NCBI GenBank assembly: GCA_964552655.1
Contig: CAZKHG010000015.1
Coordinates: 1 to 64,000, forward strand
Direction of reading: 5' to 3'
Source: CAZKHG01 sp964552655
Lineage (GTDB): Bacteria; Bacteroidota; Bacteroidia; Bacteroidales; Tenuifilaceae
DNA: 64,000 nucleotides
Below, in pieces: positions 31,612 through 41,025 of the stretch. The position numbers were made by a program, and so were the translations under genes. The first letter of the stretch is position 1. The number at the start of each line of letters is the position of its first letter. The notes under the pieces are model-generated. The model was not told where the DNA came from. It ran no database searches and saw nothing but the letters and a program-made list of their open reading frames with translations.

Positions 31612-32593
31612 TTTTCACCTCCCCAAATCGATTTGGTTTAACATACTTATTTAACAGGGGGACAAAAGCATTCATTATCAGTATTGCAAATGAAACCCCT
31701 TCGGGGTAAGCTCCCCAAACTCTAATAAGAACAGTGATTACCCCAATTCCAATTCCATATATCAGCATACCTTTTATTGTCATTGGAGAAGTTACATAAT
31801 CGGTTGCCATATAAATTGCCCCTAAGACCACTCCGCCTGTTAACAGGTGAAATATCGGATCAGCGAATTTATCAGGGTTAATAATCCAGAGTATGCCAGT
31901 GAAAATAAAAATTGTTGTAAAAATTGATACCGGGATATGCCAGGTGATTACCTTCTTATATAGAAGCCATATAAAGCCCAACAAAAGGGCAAAAGCGGCT
32001 ACTTCGCCCAATGAGCCACCCATAACACCCATAAAAAGCTGCATGTGGCTAGGTATCTTATCGCCCAGCTGTGAAATCGTTTCCCCGTTCTTGATCCCCT
32101 CTTTTAGAATTGCCAAGGGAGTTGCACTTGTTAGGGCATCAATCTCAATAAGACGATTGGTAGGCCACGATGTCATTTGTACAGGGAATGATATCAACAT
32201 AAAAACACGGCCAACCAAAGCCGGATTGAACGGGTTATTTCCTAAACCGCCAAAGCTCATCTTGGCGACTCCAATTGCAATTAAACACCCAATAATCAAC
32301 ATCCATAAAGGAATGCTGCTGGGAACGTTGAATGCTAATAGTAAACCGGTAACAAACGCAGATCCATCGGTGATGGTTGGTTTCACTTTCAGGACAAATT
32401 TCTGAATCAGGTACTCAAAGAGGATGCATGAGACGATTGCAACCAGCGTTACGGTTAATGCACTCAACCCAAAAAAGTAAACTGATACAATGAATGCCGG
32501 AACCAAAGCCAGTACAACATTCATCATCAGTTTACCAGTTGATTCCCCACTATATACATGCGGTGAAGGCGAAACATTAATTAATCTGTTCAT
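31604..32593 (-). CDS. rnfD: Rnf electron transport complex subunit D
   Basis: 329 residues, about eight to ten transmembrane segments. The FMN-attachment Thr is in DALTSATPLAIL (about 149-160), followed by the family's GGSLGEVAAFALLLG and DYVTSPMT blocks. It couples electron flow to ion movement with RnfA, E and G. The gene lies 26 bp downstream of rnfC. Confidence 0.96.
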   Translation of the reverse strand: MNRLINVSPSPHVYSGESTGKLMMNVVLALVPAFIVSVYFFGLSALTVTLVAIVSCILFEYLIQKFVLKVKPTITDGSAFVTGLLLAFNVPSSIPLWMLIIGCLIAIGVAKMSFGGLGNNPFNPALVGRVFMLISFPVQMTSWPTNRLIEIDALTSATPLAILKEGIKNGETISQLGDKIPSHMQLFMGVMGGSLGEVAAFALLLGFIWLLYKKVITWHIPVSIFTTIFIFTGILWIINPDKFADPIFHLLTGGVVLGAIYMATDYVTSPMTIKGMLIYGIGIGVITVLIRVWGAYPEGVSFAILIMNAFVPLLNKYVKPNRFGEVKNG

Positions 32594-32619
32594 CAGATTT
32601 ATATTTTTAGATAAATTTT

Positions 32620-33951
32620 CTAATTTTTCCTAGCTCTGATCAGCTTATTGACCTCAACTTTTGCCAACCTTACATAATCGAGTAACGGCAGGTTAGCCGG
32701 GCAATCGAAACTGCAGGAACCACATTCAATGCAATCGAGGACTCTTTCGTTTTCCAGGCGATCGAACAGCTGGCGTTGGCTTAACCTTATCAACAGGTAG
32801 GGCTCCAGGCCCATCGGGCAAACCGATACGCACTTTGCACAGCGGATACAAACACCTGTATGCGGTCTGGATGACTCTGTTTCCGGAAAAATCACAACGC
32901 CAGAAGTACCTTTGGTTACGGGTACTTCCAGTGAATTTAACGCTTTCCCCATCATTGGCCCACCATTGACCACCTTCCCGGTGTCCTCTGGCAATCCTCC
33001 TGCAGCTGCAATCAATTCAGCTATTGGGGTGCCGATCCTTACCATAAAATTGGATGGTTTTTCCAATGATTTCCCGGTTATAGTAACCACCCTTTCAAAA
33101 AGAGGTTTGTTTTTTTGAACTGCCTCATATACAGCATAAGCAGTCCCTACATTCTGAACAACTGTACCTACATCAACCGGCAACCCACCCGATGGAACCT
33201 CGCGGTTTATTAATGCTTTAATCAGCTGTTTCTCACCACCCTGAGGATATTTCACTTTTAATCCATAAACTTCTATACCAGGGTATTCCTTGGATATACT
33301 TTGAAGATAAGCAATAACATCAGGTTTATTAATTTCGACCCCAATAAGCGCTTTGCTAACTTTTAAGGCTTTCATCAGTATCGTTACGCCGATCAGTATT
33401 TCATGACCTTTCTCAAGCATCAAGCGATGATCGGATGTCAGATATGGTTCACATTCAACACCATTAATAATAAGTACATCAACCTTTTTACCTTGTGGAA
33501 CAGATAATTTTACGTGAGTTGGGAAGGTTGCACCTCCTAGACCTACAATACCCGCTTCATTAACCTTTGTGACAATCTCCTCCGGCGATAATTTAATTTC
33601 CTTAATCAGCTCATCACTTCTATCAATTCCCTCCATCCAATCATCCCCTTCAACCGAAATGGTCACAGCTGGGCGTTTGTAACCAGTAGAATCCATCACC
33701 GGGTCAACTGATAATACTGTACCCGAAACCGAAGAATGAATATTGGTGGATACAAACCCATTACATTTAGCCAGGATTTGACCCACTTTCACTTTATCCC
33801 CTTTTGCAACCACTAAGGATGATGGTGCGCCAATATGCTGTGATACAGGTATTACCACTTGTTTAGGTAAAGGTAAAACCTGAATTGGGGCATTTGAAGC
33901 TAACTTATTCTGCGGTGGATGAACACCTCCTTTTGAGAATGTTTTTAACAC
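32620..33951 (-). CDS. rnfC: Rnf electron transport complex subunit C
   Basis: 443 residues. Cytoplasmic NADH-facing subunit related to the complex I 51-kDa protein. N-terminal barrel-sandwich region, glycine-rich GIVGLGGATFPTHVKLS flavin/NADH loop (about 147-163), NGVECEPYLTSDHRLM, and two C-terminal [4Fe-4S] motifs (CIRCAKCVSVCP and CIECGSCSFDCP). Together with RnfB it joins ferredoxin and NAD. Spacing to rnfB is 31 bp. Confidence 0.96.
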   Translation of the reverse strand: MLKTFSKGGVHPPQNKLASNAPIQVLPLPKQVVIPVSQHIGAPSSLVVAKGDKVKVGQILAKCNGFVSTNIHSSVSGTVLSVDPVMDSTGYKRPAVTISVEGDDWMEGIDRSDELIKEIKLSPEEIVTKVNEAGIVGLGGATFPTHVKLSVPQGKKVDVLIINGVECEPYLTSDHRLMLEKGHEILIGVTILMKALKVSKALIGVEINKPDVIAYLQSISKEYPGIEVYGLKVKYPQGGEKQLIKALINREVPSGGLPVDVGTVVQNVGTAYAVYEAVQKNKPLFERVVTITGKSLEKPSNFMVRIGTPIAELIAAAGGLPEDTGKVVNGGPMMGKALNSLEVPVTKGTSGVVIFPETESSRPHTGVCIRCAKCVSVCPMGLEPYLLIRLSQRQLFDRLENERVLDCIECGSCSFDCPANLPLLDYVRLAKVEVNKLIRARKN

Positions 33952-33982
33952 AACTACCTCCTTATTAGAGTAATATTATTTT

Positions 33983-34849
33983 TTATTCTGCCTTTACTAC
34001 CTGGTTTTCCAATTCCACCTTAGGCCTTCTGGGTGGAAAATTCAATTCCAATATTGAACCTGTAGGACAATCTTCAACGCACTTTCTGCAAAGTTTGCAC
34101 TTATTAAAATCTATATAGGCAAGGAAATTCTCAAGCTTAATTGCGTCATGTGGGCATAATTTAACACATTTGCCACACCCGATACAGGCAACGTTACATG
34201 CTTTTTTGGCTACAGCCCCTTTATCTTTGTTGATACAGGATACAAAAATACGTTTCCCTTTAGGACCTTTTTTCCTCAGCTCAATTATAACCTTGGGGCA
34301 AGCTTTAACACATGCACCACAGGCAGTACATTTTTCCTCACTTATTACTGGCAAACCGGTGCTTTGGTCAATATAAATCGCATCAAATTTGCAGACCACC
34401 ACACAATCGCCCAGGCCTAAACACCCAAATTGGCAACCGGTATCGCCACTATATAGCATTGAGGCAATAGCGCACGATTTTGCTCCATCGTAGTTATTTA
34501 ACTTTGGTCGGTGTTCAAAGGAGCCGGAACATCTTACCACTGCAATTTCAGGGTCTTTCACCTCAGCGGTTTTTCCCAAAACTTCCGCTGCCTTTACCAT
34601 TGTATCATTACCTCCTACCGGGCAGTATAATCCTGATATATCTGACGCTTTAACAAAGGCATCAGCAAAACCCCTGCAACCTGGATAGCCACAACCACCA
34701 CAGTTTGCGCCAGGGAGTACAGCCTCAACCTGATCAATTCGGGGATCTTCAAAAACCTTAAATTTCTGGGCTACAAAGTAAAGGATAAGCGCAAAAACAA
34801 TCCCCAGGGAACTTAACATCAGGATTGTGAGTAGAATAGTTGAACCCAT
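33983..34849 (-). CDS. rnfB: Rnf electron transport complex subunit B (polyferredoxin)
   Basis: 288 residues. One N-terminal membrane helix (about 4-27), then the ANCGGCGYPGCRGFADAF iron-sulphur domain and several ferredoxin-type [4Fe-4S] motifs (CTACGACVKACP, CIGCGKCVKLCP, CKLCRKCVEDCP), plus a CLGLGDCVVVC variant. It is the longer polyferredoxin form typical of Bacteroidota and Clostridia and takes electrons from reduced ferredoxin. Eleven bp downstream of the rseC-like gene. Confidence 0.96.
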   Translation of the reverse strand: MGSTILLTILMLSSLGIVFALILYFVAQKFKVFEDPRIDQVEAVLPGANCGGCGYPGCRGFADAFVKASDISGLYCPVGGNDTMVKAAEVLGKTAEVKDPEIAVVRCSGSFEHRPKLNNYDGAKSCAIASMLYSGDTGCQFGCLGLGDCVVVCKFDAIYIDQSTGLPVISEEKCTACGACVKACPKVIIELRKKGPKGKRIFVSCINKDKGAVAKKACNVACIGCGKCVKLCPHDAIKLENFLAYIDFNKCKLCRKCVEDCPTGSILELNFPPRRPKVELENQVVKAE

Positions 34850-34860
34850 CTGAATTCGAA

Positions 34861-35286
34861 TTAGTTTATTTTCTCAACCTCAAAACTGAAGGTCTTGGTT
34901 AATTTATTTTTTATTAAATACAGCATAATATAATATGGCGCCAGTAGTAAAATTGATATCAACCCCGCATGACCATCGGAGAAATGTATAGATTTTAATA
35001 CTATGAGAGCTGATAAAAGGATCAGAAAAGGGACGATATACGCCAGGATTGCTGCTTTAAACCCAACAGTTTGTTTAAGTATAACTTTCACCTGTTCTCC
35101 AACCATAAATTTTTGGTTGGACGGGATGTAATCTAAAATTTTTTCAACAGTTTCAGACATGCTGCATGCTGTTTTAGCATGACAAGCCGAGCAAGCAGAA
35201 TAGCTGGTAATTGAGATACGAATATTGTTTGAGGTAACCTCTGTAACATTACCCAAATGTTCAACAATATTGGGCTTTGCAGACAT
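34861..35286 (-). CDS. RseC/MucC-family protein at the head of the rnf operon
   Basis: 141 residues. N-terminal cysteine-containing region (SACSACHAKTACSM with C32, C35 and C41), then two transmembrane segments (about 73-115). The SoxR-reducing-system protein RseC family has exactly this layout and is linked to rnf genes in several phyla; its cysteines suggest a redox or metal centre. It is first in the operon and 11 bp from rnfB. Confidence 0.9.
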   Translation of the reverse strand: MSAKPNIVEHLGNVTEVTSNNIRISITSYSACSACHAKTACSMSETVEKILDYIPSNQKFMVGEQVKVILKQTVGFKAAILAYIVPFLILLSALIVLKSIHFSDGHAGLISILLLAPYYIMLYLIKNKLTKTFSFEVEKIN

Positions 35287-35308
35287 ATTCCCTTTTTTTA
35301 AATGCCCC

Positions 35309-35337
35309 CAAAATTAAAATTCTTTGGTTTGGTTAAA
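35309..35337 (-). promoter_or_regulatory. Probable promoter of the rseC-rnf operon
   Basis: On the minus strand, TAATTTTG (plus-strand 35309-35316) matches the -7 TAnnTTTG element, with a TTTA (35334-35337) 17 bp upstream near the -33 position. It lies 22 bp ahead of the start codon at 35286. Confidence 0.5.
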
Positions 35338-35445
35338 CCTGATATTTGTTATAGTTTAATAATTTAGAATGATTTTAAACAAAATAAAATGCAATATCAA
35401 CCTTAATGTGTTGAAATAATGATATTTATATAAGTTCAGGAAGGG

Positions 35446-36444
35446 TTATTTACTCCTAAGGTGTTGAACAACATTATCAAACCTCATCCAGTAAATATCG
35501 GAGTTACCATTACCCCAAACCACTCTTCTTTTGGAAAAATCAGCCATACTCCAGTTAGGCATCAAATCCTTAAATTTTAAGGTTTTATGGGTTGATGCAA
35601 AAAAGAGGTACTTCATGTCCGGGGAAACAGAGATACTAATTGCATTGGGACAAGGTAAACTTAACTCATCATTTAAGTTAATCCCTTCAGACCACGAATC
35701 ATCAATATTTCTGAAAAATAGGACATAGGAAGCTACATTCTGTGGTTTAGCAGAATCACGACCAGCAACACATCCTATCAGGTAGCTCTCATCCGGGGCG
35801 ATAAATGCATTGAAAATCGTTCCCTTATCGTTTACCGGGCTGGGTAATTTCTCAGGATCCTGAAAAATCCCATTTAATAGTTTCGAGCGGTATATCGCTG
35901 ATAGACCAGAAGAAATATCAGTTCTGCAGAAATATAAAGTGCCATCGCTGGTTACCGATGGATAAAACTCATCATATTGGTTGATATTATCAGGCAAAGG
36001 ATTTGAATCGCCCCACTCGCCATTTGACAACCTATCAGCATACCAGATATTTTGATTAGCCCAGCCTGGTTTGACCTGCTCCGTTTCTCTTGGTTTTGTG
36101 GAAAGGAAAAATATTCTACTGCCATCGGCTGATAATGCAGGTTCTGCATAAAAAAAGTTTGTATCCCGCGCAAAACTCGCCACTACAGGTTCCTGCCATT
36201 TTCCTTTTACCAGTTTAGAAACCATTATAGTGTTCCAATCACCCATAAACAGGCTAAAATAGAATTCATCACCCTTAGGTGAAATAGCCATATCCCTCTC
36301 ATAACATCCGGTACTTATCAGCCCTGAGGCGAATATTTTAGGCTGGGAACCGGGCACGTGCTGGCCCAGGTACATCTTATCATCTCTGCAAGAAAAAAAC
36401 AGGATGCCCAAAATATAAATGATTAATAATTTTTGGTTACTCAT
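35446..36444 (-). CDS. PD40/TolB-like beta-propeller lipoprotein
   Basis: 332 residues. Lipobox ILFFSC (Cys19). The mature part has repeated WD40-like PD40 strands: DMAISPKGDEFYFSL, EPALSADGSRIFFLS, YPSVTSDGTLYFCR, NAFIAPDESYLIG and SISVSPDMKYLFFAS, about five blades. Similar lipoproteins are common in Bacteroidota, and their ligands are unknown. It is monocistronic and divergent from the respiratory cluster. Confidence 0.82.
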   Translation of the reverse strand: MSNQKLLIIYILGILFFSCRDDKMYLGQHVPGSQPKIFASGLISTGCYERDMAISPKGDEFYFSLFMGDWNTIMVSKLVKGKWQEPVVASFARDTNFFYAEPALSADGSRIFFLSTKPRETEQVKPGWANQNIWYADRLSNGEWGDSNPLPDNINQYDEFYPSVTSDGTLYFCRTDISSGLSAIYRSKLLNGIFQDPEKLPSPVNDKGTIFNAFIAPDESYLIGCVAGRDSAKPQNVASYVLFFRNIDDSWSEGINLNDELSLPCPNAISISVSPDMKYLFFASTHKTLKFKDLMPNWSMADFSKRRVVWGNGNSDIYWMRFDNVVQHLRSK

Positions 36445-36652
36445 AGAATTGCTCCTATAATTTTTTAAAGATCAATTTATAAGTTGATAAATATCAAAAA
36501 ATTCTATGCTATTTATATTCAACAAGATGGATAGAACAGACCAATCAAAATGCTAAATCTTTTAAACTTATCTGATACAAATTTTATGAAATATACTCCA
36601 TTTTCAATACATTTGGTAGATACCTAAAACAACATTTACCCTATCAGTATCT

Positions 36653-37588
36653 ATGGAAGAAGAAAAAGGAAAAGCCCAACCGAGCTCGCGTAGAGACTTT
36701 TTTAAGGATCTTGGGATTATTGGTCTTGGTGGTTTTGCATTTGGAGCGACCCTTTTTGCAGCCCATAAATTTGAGGCTAAGAAAAGAGGTCAGCATGTTA
36801 AACTGCTTACGGCAGATGGAAGGTTGGTTGAAGTGGATTCCTTACAAATTAAGCAAGTGGATACCGATTTACTTGCCGAGATGCAAAAAAGAGGCAGGGA
36901 TGGAATCCCCGGAAAGAGCTGGGTAATGGTAATTGATCTCTCAAAATGTCGTAATGCACGCCAGTGCGTTAACGCCTGTCAGATGGCCCATCACCTTCGC
37001 CCTGAGCAGTACCACATCAACACTTTGCAAATGAAGGATACTGACCGGACACAGCCTTACCACATGCCAAAACCCTGCCAACACTGTGATAATCCGCCTT
37101 GCGTTTCGGTTTGTCCGGTAGATGCTACTTATAAGAGAAGCGACGGAATAGTATTGATTGACAATGAAAGGTGCATCGGGTGCCGCTTTTGCATTGCAGC
37201 ATGTCCATACTCTGCCCGATCGTTCAACTGGTTCGATCCAAAAGATGCCGAACAGGATAAAGGAATTGTATATGACGTGGAGCTGAATGTTCCCCAAAAA
37301 AAGGGGACGATAACAAAATGTTTATTCAGCGCCGACAGGTTGCGTAAAAATGAGCTGCCCTATTGTGTCTCGGCTTGCCCAAACGGAGTGTTCTACTTTG
37401 GTGATGAAAACGAGGATGCAGTTACAAACGGTACCACCAAGCAAACTGTCAGGTTAAGCCAACTTTTAAAGGACAACGGGGCTTTCCAACTAATGGATGA
37501 GCTTGGCACCAAACCCAGAGTTTTCTATTTACCGCCCAAAAACAGGCTTTTCCCATTTACCAATGATAATTCGGAAAATAACGGATAA
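36653..37588 (+). CDS. Tat-exported polyferredoxin subunit (HybA/DsrO/NrfC family)
   Basis: 311 residues. Twin-arginine signal SSRRDFFKDLGIIGLGG (Arg13-Arg14), so the protein works on the periplasmic side. Four [4Fe-4S] motifs are visible: KCRNARQCVNACQ, CQHCDNPPCVSVCPVDA, CIGCRFCIAACPYSARSFNW, and CLFSADRLRK...CVSACPNGVFYFG. Such proteins carry electrons between a membrane quinol-oxidising NrfD-type subunit and a catalytic partner. The next gene overlaps by one base and encodes that NrfD-type protein. No molybdopterin or hydrogenase catalytic gene is present. First gene of the respiratory cluster. Confidence 0.9.
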   Translation: MEEEKGKAQPSSRRDFFKDLGIIGLGGFAFGATLFAAHKFEAKKRGQHVKLLTADGRLVEVDSLQIKQVDTDLLAEMQKRGRDGIPGKSWVMVIDLSKCRNARQCVNACQMAHHLRPEQYHINTLQMKDTDRTQPYHMPKPCQHCDNPPCVSVCPVDATYKRSDGIVLIDNERCIGCRFCIAACPYSARSFNWFDPKDAEQDKGIVYDVELNVPQKKGTITKCLFSADRLRKNELPYCVSACPNGVFYFGDENEDAVTNGTTKQTVRLSQLLKDNGAFQLMDELGTKPRVFYLPPKNRLFPFTNDNSENNG

Positions 37589-38943
37589 TGAGTATGGCTG
37601 AATTCAATAATAGCTCAAACAATCACCTGAAAAGCTTAGCAACCGATTTATATCGCACTGTAAGGCTAAACAGGGGATTTCATATATGGATGGCTTTTCT
37701 CACCATCACCTTGATTGTATGCTTATACGCCTATTATCTACAATTGAAAACCGGGCTGGGTGTTGCTGGTATAAGAGACTATATTTCGTGGGGGATTTAC
37801 ATTTCTAACTTTGTTTTCTTTGTAGCAACAAGCCTTGTTGGAATGCTTATCAGCGGAGTTGTTGGTTTAACCGGGCAGAAATGGATTACTCCGCTTACGC
37901 GAATGGCAGAAATAATAGCCGTGGCATTTGCCGCAGTTGCCGGTCTGGTGATTATTTCCGACATGGGGCGCCCTGAGAGACTCCCTTATGTTTTCCTACA
38001 TGGCAGGGTTCAGTCGCCTATACTTTGGGATGTTACTGTAGTAACCACTTATTTCATTATCAGCTTAATCCTTCTATACATCACTATAATTCCCGATCTG
38101 GCTTTCGGGAAAAATAACCTGGAAGGAAGGCCAAAATGGTTAATAAAAGCTTATGAACTTCTTTCTCTCGGATGGAAGGGGACTGTTGCCGAAGTGAAAA
38201 TATTAAAGAAGGCTATATTCGCTATGCTAATCCTGATAATCCCAACCGCCTTAGCCATTCATACCGTTACTTCCTGGTTGTTTGCAGTTAACTCAAGACC
38301 AGGCTGGGATTCTACCATTTTTGGACCGTATTTCGTAAGCGGAGCCTTTGTTTCAGGACTTTCCTGCTTAATCATTGCCATGTACTTTTTCCGGCATAAC
38401 TACAAACTACAAGAGTATATAACAGATTTTCATTTTGATAAAGTAGCCAAACTTCTTATCCTTGTATCAGCAGTTTACCTCTATTTCAATATAAATGAGT
38501 TTCTTGTACCCGGGTATAAAATGAAAAAATTTGAGATAATCCATTTACACCAACTATTTGAGGGTGAACATGCAATGCTTTTCTGGGGGGTACAACTTTT
38601 CGGGTTGATTATTCCTGCTATAATCTTACTTTTTAAACCCTTACGCAAACCCCTTCCAATGTTGATTATTGGAATCTTTGTTCTGGTTGGTTCGTGGTTG
38701 AAGCGATACATTATTGTTGTTCCTGTTCAGGAACACCCGTTTTTACCCATCCAACATGTACCTGAAAATTTTATTGTTTATAGCCCTACCCTTATTGAAA
38801 TTCTTATTTCAGTGGCTCCTCTGATAATGGTATTGATGATAATAACTGTTCTATCAAAGTTATTCCCAATAATCCCGGTATGGGAAACTGCCGTTCATAA
38901 AGGACTTATTAAAGAAACCGATAATGAAAAAGAACAGGGATAA
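37588..38943 (+). CDS. NrfD/HybB-like membrane quinol-interacting subunit
   Basis: 451 residues with about ten transmembrane helices. NrfD/PsrC family: the GIRDYISWGIYISNFVFFVATS segment, the SDMGRPERLPYVFLHGRVQSPILWD block, HTVTSWLFAVNSRPGWDSTIFGPYFVSGAF in the middle and HLHQLFEGEHAMLFW near the end are typical of the HybB type. Members exchange electrons with the quinone pool without cofactors of their own. Coupled to the Fe-S gene by overlapping stop and start codons (37586-37590). Confidence 0.92.
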   Translation: MSMAEFNNSSNNHLKSLATDLYRTVRLNRGFHIWMAFLTITLIVCLYAYYLQLKTGLGVAGIRDYISWGIYISNFVFFVATSLVGMLISGVVGLTGQKWITPLTRMAEIIAVAFAAVAGLVIISDMGRPERLPYVFLHGRVQSPILWDVTVVTTYFIISLILLYITIIPDLAFGKNNLEGRPKWLIKAYELLSLGWKGTVAEVKILKKAIFAMLILIIPTALAIHTVTSWLFAVNSRPGWDSTIFGPYFVSGAFVSGLSCLIIAMYFFRHNYKLQEYITDFHFDKVAKLLILVSAVYLYFNINEFLVPGYKMKKFEIIHLHQLFEGEHAMLFWGVQLFGLIIPAIILLFKPLRKPLPMLIIGIFVLVGSWLKRYIIVVPVQEHPFLPIQHVPENFIVYSPTLIEILISVAPLIMVLMIITVLSKLFPIIPVWETAVHKGLIKETDNEKEQG

Positions 38944-38970
38944 GCATTTCAATTAAACTAATTTGCAACT

Positions 38971-39864
38971 ATGTTTACTAAAAAATACAATAAAATATTC
39001 ATTCTTCTGCTGGTTCTGTTTGGTACTTATAATTTGCTTTTATCGCAAAACAATCAGGTACCTGAAGAAGCAAAAAAACGAACTGCTCCGTTCCTGTTTG
39101 ACAAGGGGATAGTTGAAAAAGGTGAGTTAATTTACACCTTGAACTGTAAATCTTGCCACGGCAATCCTGGGAAAGGAGACTTTGCTAAACTTGTTCCTAT
39201 CCCAAAAGATCCTGCAACACCAGAGTACCAGGCAAATACCGATGGTGAAATGTTTTATATCCTGACAAACGGCAGGGGATTAATGCCCACTTTTGCCAAC
39301 ACCCTCAGTGAAGAACAAAGATGGGAAGTGATATCTTATGTTAGGAGTTTCAATAAATCCTATAAACAACCAGCAATTCAGCAGGAGAAAGAACAAAAGA
39401 TTGCAAGTACGTTATCAATTACCTTTCATAACGACTCCATCGAAAAAAAGTTTTATACCATCGTTATTGATAATGCACCCGGCAACCCACATCCTGTCCG
39501 CGGGGTTAAGGTTTCGCTTTTTGTTAAAAGAACATTTGGGAACCTTCCGGTTGGTGAAGGGTTTACAGATAGCTATGGAGTTTCAGGGTTCAATTACCTT
39601 ACAGATATACCCGGTGATAACCTGGGTAATCTTGCCCTTACTGCCAAGCTTGGCAATGATGTCTCCAAAGACACAATTTTATTGGTGGGTAAACCAACCA
39701 TTCCAAAAGAAATCCTGGCAACAAGAGCCTGGTGGAATATCAATGCGAAAGCCCCTGTCTGGCTGATAACTCTTTACACATCAGGTATTATAATAGTTTT
39801 GGGGACGCTAATTTATATCCTTTTACTGCTTAAAAAGATCAGGGATTTAAACCATAAAACTTAA
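38971..39864 (+). CDS. Membrane-anchored c-type cytochrome
   Basis: 297 residues. Signal peptide (about 1-25), a class I cytochrome c domain with heme motif CKSCH (Cys59, Cys62, His63) and likely Met ligand in GRGLMPTF (about 107), a beta-rich region (about 145-250) of unknown role, and a C-terminal membrane helix (about 262-288). The layout suits a membrane-tethered electron carrier in the periplasm. Position between the NrfD gene and the oxidase genes suggests it links quinol oxidation to the caa3 oxidase. Confidence 0.87.
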   Translation: MFTKKYNKIFILLLVLFGTYNLLLSQNNQVPEEAKKRTAPFLFDKGIVEKGELIYTLNCKSCHGNPGKGDFAKLVPIPKDPATPEYQANTDGEMFYILTNGRGLMPTFANTLSEEQRWEVISYVRSFNKSYKQPAIQQEKEQKIASTLSITFHNDSIEKKFYTIVIDNAPGNPHPVRGVKVSLFVKRTFGNLPVGEGFTDSYGVSGFNYLTDIPGDNLGNLALTAKLGNDVSKDTILLVGKPTIPKEILATRAWWNINAKAPVWLITLYTSGIIIVLGTLIYILLLLKKIRDLNHKT

Positions 39865-39868
39865 ACAC

Positions 39869-40246
39869 ATGAAAAGTATTACTTCACTATCTACCATTGG
39901 TAGAATCCTTTTTGCCCTCCCGTTTGGTATTATTGGGCTAAACCATTTCCTGATTAAAGACTTTTTTAACGGGATGCTAACTTCATTTATACCTGGCGGA
40001 GGCTTTACAATACTTTTTACAGGGGCTTGTTTAATTGCAGCATCAATCAGCATCATACTAAAAAAATATATCAGGCTGTCTTGTTTGTTGCTTGCTGCCT
40101 TACTATTAATATTTATACTTTCTATTCATATTCCACAACTTTTTGATGCTGATAAAGCCATATCCCAGTTTGCTTTCATGCAACTTTTAAAGGATACAGC
40201 CCTTATGGGTGGCGCACTTATAATTGCAGGGCTTTATAAAGATTAG
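39869..40246 (+). CDS. Small DoxX-like membrane protein
   Basis: 125 residues with four hydrophobic segments. It resembles DoxX/DUF4870-type proteins: IGRILFALPFGIIGLNHFL start, then PGGGFTILFTGACLIAAS and a final MGGALIIAGLY. The function of the family is unclear; some members are associated with quinol oxidases. It is 4 bp downstream of the cytochrome c gene and 20 bp upstream of the SCO gene. Confidence 0.72.
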   Translation: MKSITSLSTIGRILFALPFGIIGLNHFLIKDFFNGMLTSFIPGGGFTILFTGACLIAASISIILKKYIRLSCLLLAALLLIFILSIHIPQLFDADKAISQFAFMQLLKDTALMGGALIIAGLYKD

Positions 40247-40266
40247 AAATCAAAACTCATGATATA

Positions 40267-41016
40267 ATGAAAAAATACATCCTACTATTGCTGTTCATCC
40301 CTGGTTTTTTGCTTGCCAGAAGTCAACCCTTTACCAACGAAGTTGGTATAGATGAACACCTTAATGACACTATTCCGTTATCATTAAAGTTCTTTAATGA
40401 ACAGAACGAAGTTGTAACACTTGGGCAACTGATTGACCGACCAACTGTTCTTTGTTTTGTCTATTTTGATTGCCCCGGCTTATGCAGCCCCTTACAGGAG
40501 GGCTTATCCGATCTGATAGATAAAACCGATCTGGAACTGGGCAAAGATTACAAGGTTATTACCATAAGCTTCAACTTCAAGGACACTCCTGAAAAAGCCA
40601 AGATTAAAAAAGCCAACTTTACAACGAAAATCAGCAAGGATAAAGCACCTTACTGGTACTACTTAACCGGAGATAGCGCTGCCATTGTTAGCATTCTTAA
40701 CAGCGTTGGCTATAAAATAAAAGTTGCCGGCGTAGATTATATTCACCCATCGGCACTGGTGATCCTCAGCCCACAGGGGAAGATTACCCGATACCTTTAT
40801 GGCTTGAAATTCTTACCCTTTGATCTTAAAATGTCAGTGATTGAAGCGCAAAAAGGATTAGCACGACCAACCATTAACCGCATTCTGGAATTCTGTTACA
40901 GCTACGAACCGGAAGGTCGAAGATATACATTAGAAATTACCAAGTTGGCCGGTGTATTTACAATTGTTATTCTTATCGCATTCTTTGCAATTTTACTAAT
41001 TCGCAAGAAAAAATAG
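40267..41016 (+). CDS. SCO1/SenC-type copper chaperone for cytochrome oxidase
   Basis: 249 residues. Signal peptide, thioredoxin-like fold with the copper-binding CxxxC (Cys69, Cys73 in FDCPGLCSPL) and the conserved His (about 159, in DYIHPSALVIL), and a C-terminal membrane helix (about 226-245). SCO proteins deliver copper to, or reduce, the CuA site of oxidase subunit II, encoded 2.5 kb downstream. The C-terminal anchor differs from the more common N-terminal one. Confidence 0.93.
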   Translation: MKKYILLLLFIPGFLLARSQPFTNEVGIDEHLNDTIPLSLKFFNEQNEVVTLGQLIDRPTVLCFVYFDCPGLCSPLQEGLSDLIDKTDLELGKDYKVITISFNFKDTPEKAKIKKANFTTKISKDKAPYWYYLTGDSAAIVSILNSVGYKIKVAGVDYIHPSALVILSPQGKITRYLYGLKFLPFDLKMSVIEAQKGLARPTINRILEFCYSYEPEGRRYTLEITKLAGVFTIVILIAFFAILLIRKKK

Positions 41017-41025
41017 TAAACTTAT

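Noticed and set aside
31604..33951. Nqr (Na+-translocating NADH:quinone reductase) instead of Rnf
   Set aside because: The RnfB polyferredoxin and the RnfC C-terminal Fe-S motifs are present, and no NqrF or NqrA gene is in the cluster.
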